This document shows, in pieces, positions 48,278 to 57,000 of a stretch of DNA of 64,000 nucleotides. The DNA lies in the NCBI GenBank assembly GCA_963727245.1, contig CAVSFO010000004.1, positions 186,001 through 250,000 on the forward strand, read 5' to 3'. The number at the start of each line of letters is the position of its first letter. Within the stretch, counting starts at the first letter, position 1. The DNA comes from JBKQVT01 sp963727245. Lineage in GTDB: Bacteria > Planctomycetota > Planctomycetia > Pirellulales > Thermoguttaceae. Under the pieces are notes generated by a model, which saw only the letters and a list, made by a program, of their open reading frames with translations, searched no databases and had not been told where the DNA came from. The translations under genes and the position numbers were made by a program.

Positions 48278-49483
48278 ATGGATGCTCAGGAGTTGGTGCG
48301 CGGGCTGGTGGTCAAGAACGACTCGAAGATCGTCATGCTGGTGGCCGACGGCCTGGGCGGCCTGCCCATCGAGCCGGGCGGACCGACCGAGTTGGAAGCC
48401 GCCCAGACCCCGAACCTCGACGCCCTGGCCCGCCGCGGCGTCTCCGGCAGCATGACCATGATCGCCCCGGGCATCACGCCCGGCAGCGGACCGGGACACC
48501 TGGGCCTGTTCGGCTACGATCCGGTGAAGTGCCTGATCGGCCGCGGCGCGCTGGAAGCCACCGGCGTGGGCTTCAAATTGGGCCCCCATGACGTGGCCGT
48601 CCGCTGCAACTTCTGCACGCTCGACGCCGCCGGCAACATCACCGACCGCCGCGCCGGCCGCATCGCCAGCGAAGATAGCGCACCGCTGGCCATCAAGCTC
48701 CGCCAAGTGAAGATTCCCCGCGTCGAGGTCTTCGTCGAGCCGGTCAAGGAACATCGCTTCGTGGTCGTCTTCCGGGGCGAGGGGCTCGGCGGCAACGTCG
48801 CCGACACCGATCCGCAGCGGACGGGCGTGCCGCCGCTGCCGCCGGCGGCCCACGATCCGCAAAGCCAATGGACCGCCGAGGTGGCCAAGCAGTTCGTCGT
48901 CCAGGCCCAGGCATTGCTGGCCCGAGAGCCCAAGGCCAACGGCCTGACGATGCGGGGCTTCTCGGCCGCCCCGCATCTGAGGGGCTATGAAGAGGTCTAC
49001 GGCCTGAAGGCCGCCGCCATCGCCGTCTATCCGATGTACAAGGGGCTAGCCCAACTGGCCGGCATGGCGATCGTCGGCAAGCCGGCGACCCTGGCCGAAG
49101 AGATCGACGTGTTGGAGCGGGCGTGGCGGGACTACGATTTCTTCTTCGTCCACTTCAAGTACACCGACAGCCGCGGCGAGGACGGCAATTTCGCCGAGAA
49201 GGTGAAGATGATCGAGCAGTTCGACGCCGTGGTGCCGCGCGTGCTGGCCTTGCAGCCGACCGTGCTGGTGGTGACCGGCGATCACAGCACGCCGGCGGCG
49301 ATGAAGGGCCACAGTTGGCATCCCGTGCCGGTCCTGCTGGCGGCCGCCACCTGCCGGCCCGACGGCTGTCAATCGTTCGGCGAGACCGAGGCCTTGCGCG
49401 GCGGCCTGGGTCAATTTCGGGCGGTCCACCTGATGCCGCTGGCCTTGGCGCACGCCGAGCGTCTGGGCAAGTTCGGCGCGTGA
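48278..49483 (+). CDS. apgM: 2,3-bisphosphoglycerate-independent phosphoglycerate mutase (ApgM type)
   Basis: Interconverts 3- and 2-phosphoglycerate through a phosphoserine intermediate using two metal ions. The 401-residue protein matches the archaeal-type aPGAM family in length and motifs: MLVADGLGGLP near the N-terminus, LDALARRGVSG, then ITPGSGPGHLGLFGY, with the catalytic Ser and metal sites, later HFKYTDSRGEDGNF and VVTGDHSTPAAMKGHSWHPVPVLL. An AGGAA sequence 9 bases upstream supports the ATG at 48278. It is divergent from pgi across a repeat, so both glycolytic genes are close neighbours. Confidence 0.95.
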   Translation: MDAQELVRGLVVKNDSKIVMLVADGLGGLPIEPGGPTELEAAQTPNLDALARRGVSGSMTMIAPGITPGSGPGHLGLFGYDPVKCLIGRGALEATGVGFKLGPHDVAVRCNFCTLDAAGNITDRRAGRIASEDSAPLAIKLRQVKIPRVEVFVEPVKEHRFVVVFRGEGLGGNVADTDPQRTGVPPLPPAAHDPQSQWTAEVAKQFVVQAQALLAREPKANGLTMRGFSAAPHLRGYEEVYGLKAAAIAVYPMYKGLAQLAGMAIVGKPATLAEEIDVLERAWRDYDFFFVHFKYTDSRGEDGNFAEKVKMIEQFDAVVPRVLALQPTVLVVTGDHSTPAAMKGHSWHPVPVLLAAATCRPDGCQSFGETEALRGGLGQFRAVHLMPLALAHAERLGKFGA

Positions 49484-49498
49484 CGACGCCCTGCCCTT

Positions 49499-49593
49499 CC
49501 AAGCCCACCGGCTGCGTCCGGTGGGAACGGGAGGCGGCAAACAACGCCTTTCCCGGCGCCGTTCCCACCGGCCGCAGCCGGTGGGCTTGGGGG
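49499..49593. repeat. R1-family REP pair (copy c), upstream of RAYT
   Basis: Two CCCACCGG...CCGGTGGG arms inverted around a 50-base spacer. It ends 85 bases before the transposase-like gene. Confidence 0.93.
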
Positions 49594-49677
49594 GCACGAA
49601 CACGCGATATCGTTCTTCTTGTACCCCGCCAGGCCGGCGTGTACAATGCTCGCTGTACTCACTCAGGAGCAGATCCC

Positions 49678-50229
49678 ATGTCGACGCCGCGGCCACCTGA
49701 GGGCACCAGCACACCGAGTTGGTCGTGGTATCATGGCACCGTCACAACCTACGGGGCGTGGCTTCCCGGCGATCCACGCGGTTTTCGGACACGTCACCAC
49801 CGCGAGCACGTTGAGGGCGACTACAAACATCCGCCGGAGCCGGGCGTGTACGACGGCCTCGAACGCGCCTCCCACGAATCACTGGTGCAGCCGGTCGTGG
49901 CTATTCCGTCCGAGTTGCGGCCTGTCGTGGGGAGGGCCTTGCTCCAACGATTGCAGCAGTTCGGCAGCATGGTCGTAGCTATGTCGGTTGCCGCGGAGCA
50001 CGTTCATATTTTGGCCAAGATGCCGTTGCGTCGAGCGGCGCTCTGGATCGGGTTTGCCAAGAAGCACGCGTGGTTCGAGTTGCGCGCGATGGGTTGGCAA
50101 GGAAAGCTATGGGGTAGCCGGAGCAAGCCTGAAATCGTCCGCGACCGCCGGCACCAATTGAACGTGTACCACTACATCTTGCGCCATGAATCGCAAGGTG
50201 CGTGGGTTTGGAAGTGGGGTGATTCGTAA
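49678..50229 (+). CDS. REP-associated tyrosine transposase-like protein (Y1/HUH)
   Basis: Single-strand DNA endonuclease/transposase-like protein (183 residues) of the Y1 transposase fold. The metal-binding HUH motif is H108-V-H110 in AAEHVHILAKM, and the candidate nucleophiles are Y164 and Y166 in NVYHYILRH. The N-terminal strand segment is TVTTYGAWLPGDPRG. RAYT proteins are known to bind and cut REP hairpins. Here the gene is bracketed by REP-like pairs at 49499-49593 (85 bases upstream) and 50264-50376 (34 bases downstream), and the same element occurs at five other loci. It is intact and 1.3 kb from no other transposase. Whether it still mobilises the repeats is unknown. Confidence 0.85.
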   Translation: MSTPRPPEGTSTPSWSWYHGTVTTYGAWLPGDPRGFRTRHHREHVEGDYKHPPEPGVYDGLERASHESLVQPVVAIPSELRPVVGRALLQRLQQFGSMVVAMSVAAEHVHILAKMPLRRAALWIGFAKKHAWFELRAMGWQGKLWGSRSKPEIVRDRRHQLNVYHYILRHESQGAWVWKWGDS

Positions 50230-50263
50230 ACTGCGGGACGCCGCCGGAAATTATGTGCCCCTG

Positions 50264-50376
50264 CCCCCCAAGCCCACGGGGCACCCGCGCAGCGGGTCGC
50301 GTCCGGTGGGAACGGCGCCGGGAAAAACGCTATTCTCCACTTCCCTTCCCACCGGACGCAGCCGGTGGGCGTGGGG
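50264..50376. repeat. R1-family REP pair (copy d), downstream of RAYT
   Basis: As the other copies, but the left arm carries an extra 16 or so bases (GGGCACCCGCGCAGCG). Its inner part is read as the C-terminus and stop codon of the minus-strand DUF1559 gene. Confidence 0.92.
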
Positions 50377-51394
50377 ACGCCGGAATCGCGTTCGGCGGAC
50401 GCTTCTCCCGCGGCCGAAACAACAGCACCGCGTAAGAAATGACGAGCACCGCCAGCGCAGTGCAATTCGCCCAATGGATCCGGCGCCGCCGGACCGGCTG
50501 GAACCCTTTGCGTGCGTCCTCCACCTTTTTGTCGCCGGTCAAAATGCTCTTGCTCGTCTCCGACGGCAGCCCGGCGGGGACGAACGCCACGCTCGCGTCC
50601 GAAAACAGAATGTACGAGCCGGCAATTTCGTCATGGAAGAAGAACGTGTCGGAGGCTTCAGCGTGGCCGGAAACTCCCGGACCTGTTCCACAAGCGATGG
50701 CGTGACACGCCTCGTCCAGAGTGAGGTCGCGCGGCTCCATCCAGTTGATACCGGAGTTGGCGATATCCATGACCATCACCGTCGTCCGTCCGGATTGAAG
50801 ACGATTGCCCCACATGGTGCCGGGACCGGTCACGGCCACGTAGCTTGTCACGGGCCGGCCTTGGGCGGACGGATCGGAAGGACAACAGAAGCAAGGCAAT
50901 ACTAAGGCGGTCAACTTGCCGTTGTTCGGGCCGTTCCAAGGCTCGGCGAACTTATACGCGCGGTACAAGGCGACATTCTCCGTGTATGGCAAAATGAGCG
51001 TTCGCCAACTATGCATGGCATTGCCCCGCTTGTCGACGAGATAGGCGGGCGGAAAACAACCGTAAACAGCGTGGTAGTTGTGCAGGGCGAGGCCGATCTG
51101 CTTGAGGTTGTTAACGCAGATTCGCCGCCGCGGCGCTTCGCGAACGGCCGAAGTCGCTGGCAGCAGCAGCCCAACCAGGCAGAGCCCACAGAGCATGACG
51201 ACCAAAACTGGGACGCGCTTCCTCATGGCTAGGAGCAAAGACAGCGAGTGTTTCCTCGCCTCCGGGCTGCGATAGAGCGCGGCAATAGCCAGCAGGACCA
51301 CCGCAGCGGGAATTCCCCACGTTGCGCCGCACACCGCCAGCGAGGACCAGACGACCACGAATGCCAAGAGCAGCGTCGAAAGCCGATATTGCAT
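50330..51394 (-). CDS. DUF1559-type membrane protein
   Basis: Planctomycete surface or membrane protein of 354 residues. Three hydrophobic segments at the N-terminus (MQYRLSTLLLAFVVVWSSLA and two more) are followed by the DUF1559 core: CVNNLKQIGLALHNYHAVYG, CFPPAYL, HSWRTLILPYTENVALY, VLPCFCCPSD and HGE-like HDEIAGSYILFSDASV. A further membrane helix lies near the C-terminus. It lacks the usual type-IV-pilin-like N-terminus of most DUF1559 proteins. The last residues (RPPAASGGKGSGE) and TAG are encoded by an R1 repeat. The ATG at 51394 starts the first helix. Function unknown. Confidence 0.85.
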   Translation of the reverse strand: MQYRLSTLLLAFVVVWSSLAVCGATWGIPAAVVLLAIAALYRSPEARKHSLSLLLAMRKRVPVLVVMLCGLCLVGLLLPATSAVREAPRRRICVNNLKQIGLALHNYHAVYGCFPPAYLVDKRGNAMHSWRTLILPYTENVALYRAYKFAEPWNGPNNGKLTALVLPCFCCPSDPSAQGRPVTSYVAVTGPGTMWGNRLQSGRTTVMVMDIANSGINWMEPRDLTLDEACHAIACGTGPGVSGHAEASDTFFFHDEIAGSYILFSDASVAFVPAGLPSETSKSILTGDKKVEDARKGFQPVRRRRIHWANCTALAVLVISYAVLLFRPREKRPPNAIPASPRPPAASGGKGSGE

Positions 51395-51427
51395 GTCCCC
51401 TACCCTCTCAAGCCCCCGACCCTTGCG

Positions 51428-51524
51428 CCCCAAGCCCACCGGCTGCGTCCGGTGGGAACGGCGCCGGCAAACAACGTCATTTTTCCCCCGCCCTTCCCAC
51501 CGGTCGCAGCCGGTGGGCGTGGGT
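51428..51524. repeat. R1-family REP pair (copy e)
   Basis: Two inverted CCCACCGG...CCGGTGGG arms between the DUF1559 and NPCBM genes, followed by a polypyrimidine tract (51535-51575). Confidence 0.92.
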
Positions 51525-51571
51525 TGGCACGTCCTTCTCTTCCTTCCCCCTTCCGCCCTCCGCCTTCCCCT

Positions 51572-52761
51572 TTACTTCACCACCCTCGCATCGAGCCAAT
51601 CCGCGTGGCCTTGCACGTCGCCGCGCTCGCCGAAGTCGACAAACAGATCAAGCCGCTTGGCGCCGGCGAGGTCGATCGACACCGGCACCGGCGCCGCGCC
51701 GCCGCGAATCGGACCGCTCGCATAGCGCTGCCGGCCGTCGACCACGATGCGAAATTCCACGCTGCCGGTCCCGCCGGTCGAATCGTCGATCCCCAACTCC
51801 GCCTGAAAACGGCGGTAGCCGCCGTCCAGGGCGTAGGCGAGCTGGGCGGCGCTGTGCACGCCCAGCCCCTTCAAATAAAGCCGGCCGCCGCAGCGTAACA
51901 ACCCGTCGGTCACGTTGCGATCGTTGTGGTAAGGCCAGGCGAGATTCAGATAGGGCACGTGGCGATACAACAGCGGCTTGAGGTCGGAGAGGTAGACGGC
52001 CCGGCCGCCCAGGGGCTGGAGCGCGACCAGGTCGGCGGCGGCGGCCTTAAAGGTCTGCCCGCTCTGGGCGGTGATTTCCCAGGAACCGCCGGAGCAGAGC
52101 AGCTTGCCGGCCAAGAGGCGGCTGCCGTCGCTCAGCCCGACCCACGCTCGGCCGGCCTTGGGGGCCGATGGCTGCTTGGCGGTGGGAGTGAAAATCAAGG
52201 CCGCGATGCGGCGGGTGGCGACGTCGGTAGGCCCCACGTCGGCGGTGATCCGCAGGCTGTCGTTCTCCAGGCCATCGACCAGCCCGGTCACCTCGTCGCC
52301 GTTGTCGAGGATGAGGCGATCCGAGTCGCCGCCGCCGCCCGTGATGCGGCCCAGCAGGCGGTCGCGCTGCGGCCGGTCGGCGGGCGGATGAAAGAGGATT
52401 CCGGCCAGCGATTCCAGCGGAATCTTGAGCGTGCCCAGCAGGTCGGACTCGGCCGTGAGGTGTTCCTTGTCGATGCCCTGGACTTCGGCCGGCAGCAGTC
52501 CGCCGTCGGCCAGCACGAGAATGGGTGCGCGGCTGGGCTCGGCAAAGGCGCCCCAGAGACCACGTCGGCGGCCGGCATGGTCTGCTGCGTGCCGCTGGTG
52601 GCGAAGGTCAGTTGCCCTTGGGCGTCGGCCGCCAGCAGTTTGGCCGGCATGGATCGGCCGTCGGCCAGCACGGCGACGGGCTCGCCGGCCGCGGCCGCGG
52701 TGGCCACGTGACATGAGACGGCCAGGGCCAGCAGGCTGATGGCAGCGGTCTTGAACGGCAT
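51572..52761 (-). CDS. Secreted NPCBM-domain protein, frame break near 52552
   Basis: Exported protein of about 396 residues. The start at 52761 gives a signal peptide (KTAAISLLALAVSCHVATAAAA). A frame change near 52552 joins VVSGA to FAEPSRAPILVLADGG. The middle part has two segments of the type VLADG-xxxPAxV, each near a repeated sheet-like region. The C-terminal 140 residues are an NPCBM/NEW2-type carbohydrate-binding module (GRLYLKGLGVHSAAQLAYAL, ELGIDDS, VEFRIVVDG). It is the last gene of the MoxR-to-NPCBM run, 66 bases after the squalene-cyclase-like gene. A role in binding a polysaccharide outside the cell is likely. Confidence 0.87.
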
Positions 52762-52827
52762 ATCCCCTCACTCCCGGCCCCTCTCGCACGACCAACCTTC
52801 GGTCGGTGCCCGGAGAGGGGAGTTGGT

Positions 52828-54090
52828 TTAGCGTTGGAAGATCGGCAACTGATTTTCCGGCATCTGCAGGACGATGGCCGACATGGCCGTGCCGTATTCG
52901 GGCCCGAAGCCGGAGACCCAGGCGCCGTCCTCCTGTTGGCGGGCGACGAGTTCGTCGCGGATGGCCGGATACCAGCGTGCCCAGCGGTCGCCGCCGGCGT
53001 GCCACATGGCCTGGACGGCGTAGTAATGGGCGTATTCGTAGTAGGGGTCGGGGCCGCCGCGGCCCCCTCCCTTGCCAGGCAGAAACTGCATCAGGTAATC
53101 CAGCGCCTTGGTGATCTTGGGGCCGCCATAGATGCCGGCGCTGTTCAGCGCGACCACGGCGGCCGCCGAGCGCGGGAAGGCGCTGTCGCCGCCGGCGCTG
53201 AGCATGTACATGAACCCGCCGTCGGCGTTCTGGGAGCTTTTGACGTAGTCGGTGGCGCGCTGGATGGTCTCTTCGGGGACGAACAGCCCGGCGTTATGCG
53301 CAGCGCGCAACGCCATCACCTCGCAGACGGTGACGGAGATGTCGGCCTGCTCGGCGCGCACGGGGAAATCGCGCCAGCCCCCTTCTTTGTTCTGCGTGTT
53401 GACGATCAGCTTGACGGCCTTGGACAGTTTCTCGCGCAGGTCGGCCCGCCGCGACATGCCGCAGCACTCGGCCAGGAAGGTGGTGGCGAAACCGTGTCCA
53501 TACATGGGGCCGCGGCTGGTGGGCCCAGGCTCGGCGATCAGTCCGCTCTCGTGGGCATTGGCCAGGATGTAGTCGATGACGCGGTCGATCTGCCGGCCGT
53601 AGGGGCCGCGGCCCGGCGTGCTGCCGCCGCTCATCAGGGCCATGCCGGCAAGGCCGCAAACGCCCACGTTGGCGCGAAAGCCCCCCGAGCCGAACGAGCC
53701 GTCGTCGTTCTGCCGGGCGGCCAGCCAGGCCAGCCCCTTGTCGATGGCGCGCTGCGCCGCCGGCGTAATCATTTGCGCCGCCCGTTGTTCGGGGTTCTTA
53801 TCCTCGGCGGCGCACGGCCGCGGCGGGCCGAGCAAACAAAGCAAGAGGATTACGACGCCAACCCGGGTTGCCCCTGCTCCCCACGCCCACCGGCTGCGTC
53901 CGGTGGGAATGGAAGCGGGAATGATCGTTGTTCCTGCGCTGCCAAGCCCACCGGCTGCGCCCGGTGGGAACGGAAGCGGCAAACAACGTCTTTCGCGGCG
54001 CCGTTCCCACCGGACGCAGCCGGTGGGCTTGGGGCGAACCTCACGCGCGGATGCCACACCGTGACCGTTCATGCGAGCATCTCCGTTCAT
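52828..54090 (-). CDS. Squalene-cyclase/prenyltransferase-fold protein with repeat-derived N-terminal insertion
   Basis: Secreted alpha/alpha-toroid protein of 420 residues. After a signal-like helix (VGVVILLLCLLGPPRPCAA near residues 76-94) come repeats typical of terpene-cyclase-like folds: LAARQNDDGSFGSGGF, NTQNKEGGW, SSQNADGGFMY and RQQEDGAWVSGFG. The ATG at 54090 overlaps the stop of the DUF4175-like gene by 4 bases (ATGA). Between this start and the signal peptide lie about 55 residues (PTGCVRWERRRERR and onward) encoded by one full and one half R1 repeat in frame. The repeat therefore extends the n-region of the signal. Such proteins in planctomycetes sit in DUF58/BatA operons; a cyclase reaction is unlikely since no DxDD motif is seen. 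Confidence 0.88.
   Translation of the reverse strand: MNGDARMNGHGVASAREVRPKPTGCVRWERRRERRCLPLPFPPGAAGGLGSAGTTIIPASIPTGRSRWAWGAGATRVGVVILLLCLLGPPRPCAAEDKNPEQRAAQMITPAAQRAIDKGLAWLAARQNDDGSFGSGGFRANVGVCGLAGMALMSGGSTPGRGPYGRQIDRVIDYILANAHESGLIAEPGPTSRGPMYGHGFATTFLAECCGMSRRADLREKLSKAVKLIVNTQNKEGGWRDFPVRAEQADISVTVCEVMALRAAHNAGLFVPEETIQRATDYVKSSQNADGGFMYMLSAGGDSAFPRSAAAVVALNSAGIYGGPKITKALDYLMQFLPGKGGGRGGPDPYYEYAHYYAVQAMWHAGGDRWARWYPAIRDELVARQQEDGAWVSGFGPEYGTAMSAIVLQMPENQLPIFQR
53878..54034. repeat. R1-family REP pair plus half copy (copy f), inside a gene
   Basis: A single arm at 53885-53908 is followed by a complete pair at 53942-54034. The whole region is read in frame, without a stop, by the minus-strand squalene-cyclase-like gene. 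Confidence 0.92.
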
Positions 54091-57000
54091 TCCGCCGGCC
54101 CTTGGTTGTCGTCGGCCGGGGACTCGTCCTCGCCCGGCTGCCGGGACAGCCGCCGATAGTAATCCTCGATCATTTCCTGATACTTGGGCAAGAACTCATC
54201 CGGGGGTATCTGCTGGACCCGGGCGCGCTCGCGATCGGGCAGCTTGCCCCACGGCCGCCGCGAATCGATCGTTGGCCGCCGCTGCGTCTCGGTCTGCGTG
54301 GGCGGTTTCGGCGGCGTCGTCGCGTCGGCCTTGCGGGCCGGATTCGTCCCCGCGCCGGACCCTTTCCCCGGCTGCTTGGGCTGGCCCGGCCGCGGACCGG
54401 CCGGCTTATTGCACGACGAGCAGCAGGAGCCCATCTCTTGAGCCTTCTTCAAGAGCCGATCGATGTTGTCGATGATCTCCTGCTGCATGGTTTGCGTATT
54501 GCGCCCGGCGTCCTTCTGTCCGAGGCGGCCTTGGACCGAGCGCATTTGCCGGCCGATGAACAGCAACGGATTCTCGTCCTCCGCCGCGGCCGCCTGGCCC
54601 AGTTCGCGTTGCAACTCCGCGGCGGGCTTTCCGCCCTGGGCCGCCGGGATCATTTGCATGACCAGGTCGGCCAGCCGGCCTTGTCCCTGGCCCAAGTCGG
54701 AAAACTCCTGCTGTTGGGCGGCCGTGAGCGACTCGGCGGCGCCGGCCGCGTCGTCCAACCGCCGGGTGCGAAGATTGACTTCCTGCTGGAGGAGTTTCAG
54801 CAGTTTCAATTCTTCGGCCGCGCGGACGCCCCCAGGCGCGCCTTGATTGCCCTGATTGCCTTGCCCACCGCCACCGCCGCCGCCGGACTTGTTGCCCTGG
54901 CTGTCGGGCTTCTCCGGCTTGAGGGCCTCCGAGACCAGGGCCAGTCGCCCCAGCGCGTCTTGCTCGGCCTGCTGGGTGGCGGCGTCGGTCTGGCGGCGGT
55001 CCAGCAGCGCGGCGGCCTGCCCCATCGCCTCTTCCGCCGCGGAAATTGCCAGGGCGAAGGTGGCCGCCCCGCCGAGTTGCCCGGCCAAGCGGGCCGTGTC
55101 GGCGCGGAGCGACTCTTGCAGCCGGGCGAGGTCGCGGAGGCTCAATGCCTGCCCCCGGGTCAAGTGGCCCGCCGTCCGCTGCAACTCGTCGATCCGCCGC
55201 GTCTCGTCCAGGGCGTTCTGCTGCCCGCGCTGCAAGTGTTTCACGGCGTCGTCCAGCCGGGCGAGTTGCTCGGCGAGCAACTCCGCCTGGGCCTGCAAGC
55301 GCTCGGCGGCCAACTGCCGGCGGGCCTCTTCCAGGCTCTTGGCGGCCTCAGCGGCCTGGCCCGCCGCAGCGCCTGCATGGCCGGCCGCGGCCTCCTTACT
55401 CGCCTGGCCCATCTGCCCGCCGGCTTGCTGGGCTGCTGCCGCCGCATCGCCCGCCAGTATCCGCTCCAGCCGCTGCGCTAGAAGCCTGGTCTCCTCCTGG
55501 AGCTTCTCTTGCTCGCGGGCGAGCCGCTCGAGCTCGGCCTTGCGCCTGGCGGCGTCGCCCAGGGCGGCGGCTTCCTTGATCTTCTTTCTGAGCCCGTCCT
55601 GGCGGCGTTGCAGATCGGCCGCCTCCGCCTCGGCCTCCTTCTGCTTCTTCACCAGGCCCGCCAATTCGTAGCGGCGGCGATTGGCCAGGATATCGAGGAC
55701 CTTTTGCAGGTCTTCAACGATTTGCTTGTGCTGTTGGGTCACCTGGCCGATCTGGTTGTCCTGGAGGCTACCGGCCGCCGAGTGCATCTGGGCGGCCACG
55801 GCCAGGCTGCGGGCCTCTTCGGCGGCGTCGGCCACGTTGCCCGCCGCCAGCGGATCGGTCGCCTGCAACTGGCGGCTGACGGCGTCCATCTCCTGCTGGA
55901 GCCGATCCAGGCGGCGGGCGAGGTCGAGCTGCCGCTCGGCCAAGACCTTCAAGTCGGCCAACTCCTGCGGTTGCAGGTCCTTCAACTCCTTGGTCAGGGT
56001 GCGGCGGCCGACCTCGGCGGTCCCTCGGGCCAGCTCCTCCTGGTCGCTGAGCAGTTGCTCGACGTCGCGGAAGAAGCGGCGGTAGGAATCCCATTGATTC
56101 ATCCGGCCCAGCATCGCCTCCAGCGCCGCGACGACCTGGTCCTGGTGGCGGCCGGCGCCGGCCAGCGACGCGGCGGTCGGCTTGTCGGGTCCGGCGGGCG
56201 GGGCCGGCGGCTCTTGCAGCCGCACCTGCGCCGACTTGGCGGCCTCGATCAAGTCCTGGTCGATGACGCGGAGGTGTTGGCGATCGAGCTGCGTGATCTC
56301 GTCCAGGATCGCTTTCATGCGGCTGCGGATCTCGGGGGCCTCGAGGCGATTGTTGTCGAGGTCGGCAAACTGGGCGTTGACGTGCATGGGAATGCCGTCC
56401 TCCCGGCTGGTCAGGCCGCTGTTGACCTGGCGCTGGTTCAGCTCGGCCGCCTGCAGGTGATCCAGGTCCGACGCCTCCAGGGCTCCCAACTGGCCCAGGC
56501 GGATCTCCAGCGACTTGACTTGCACGCGGCCGTCGCGCTGGAGTTTCAGCAGCCGCGCCAACTCGGCGAGGATAAGCTCCTGGCGGCCGGCGATGCGCTG
56601 TTGAAGTTCCTCGGGCGTGACGACGATCAACCGCCGTGGCTCGCTCTTGGCGGTCTGCCCATGATAGTCGGTTGCCGTGGCGAAGAAGGTGACCTGGCTG
56701 CCGGGCGGCAATCCCAGCGGGGCCAACTTCCAGCGGTAGGAGATGACCACCGGCTTGGGCGGCTCGGCGTCTCGGCAAGCCCGCTGCGGGCTTGCGGCGC
56801 GACCTGCTTGGGCCCCGGATACAGCAATTCCGGCCACTCGGCGGGGGGCTGCTGCGGCCGGTCGGAACGCTCCAGGGCCAGCGCGACCCGCTGCACCGCC
56901 AGGTCGTCCCGGGCCGTAACTCGCAGCGGCACCACGGCCCCGGGCGTGACGTAGAGGTTCGAACGTCGGCCGGTTGATCAGCACCGAGGGGGGCTGGTCG

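Noticed and set aside
51428..51524. rho-independent terminators in the R1 pairs
   Set aside because: The arms form hairpins but lack U-tracts and occur in coding frames as well, so a general terminator role is not supported.
55509..56954. 481-codon open frame antisense to the DUF4175-like gene
   Set aside because: Repeated Leu/Gln/Arg pattern mirrors the coiled coil on the other strand; no independent support.
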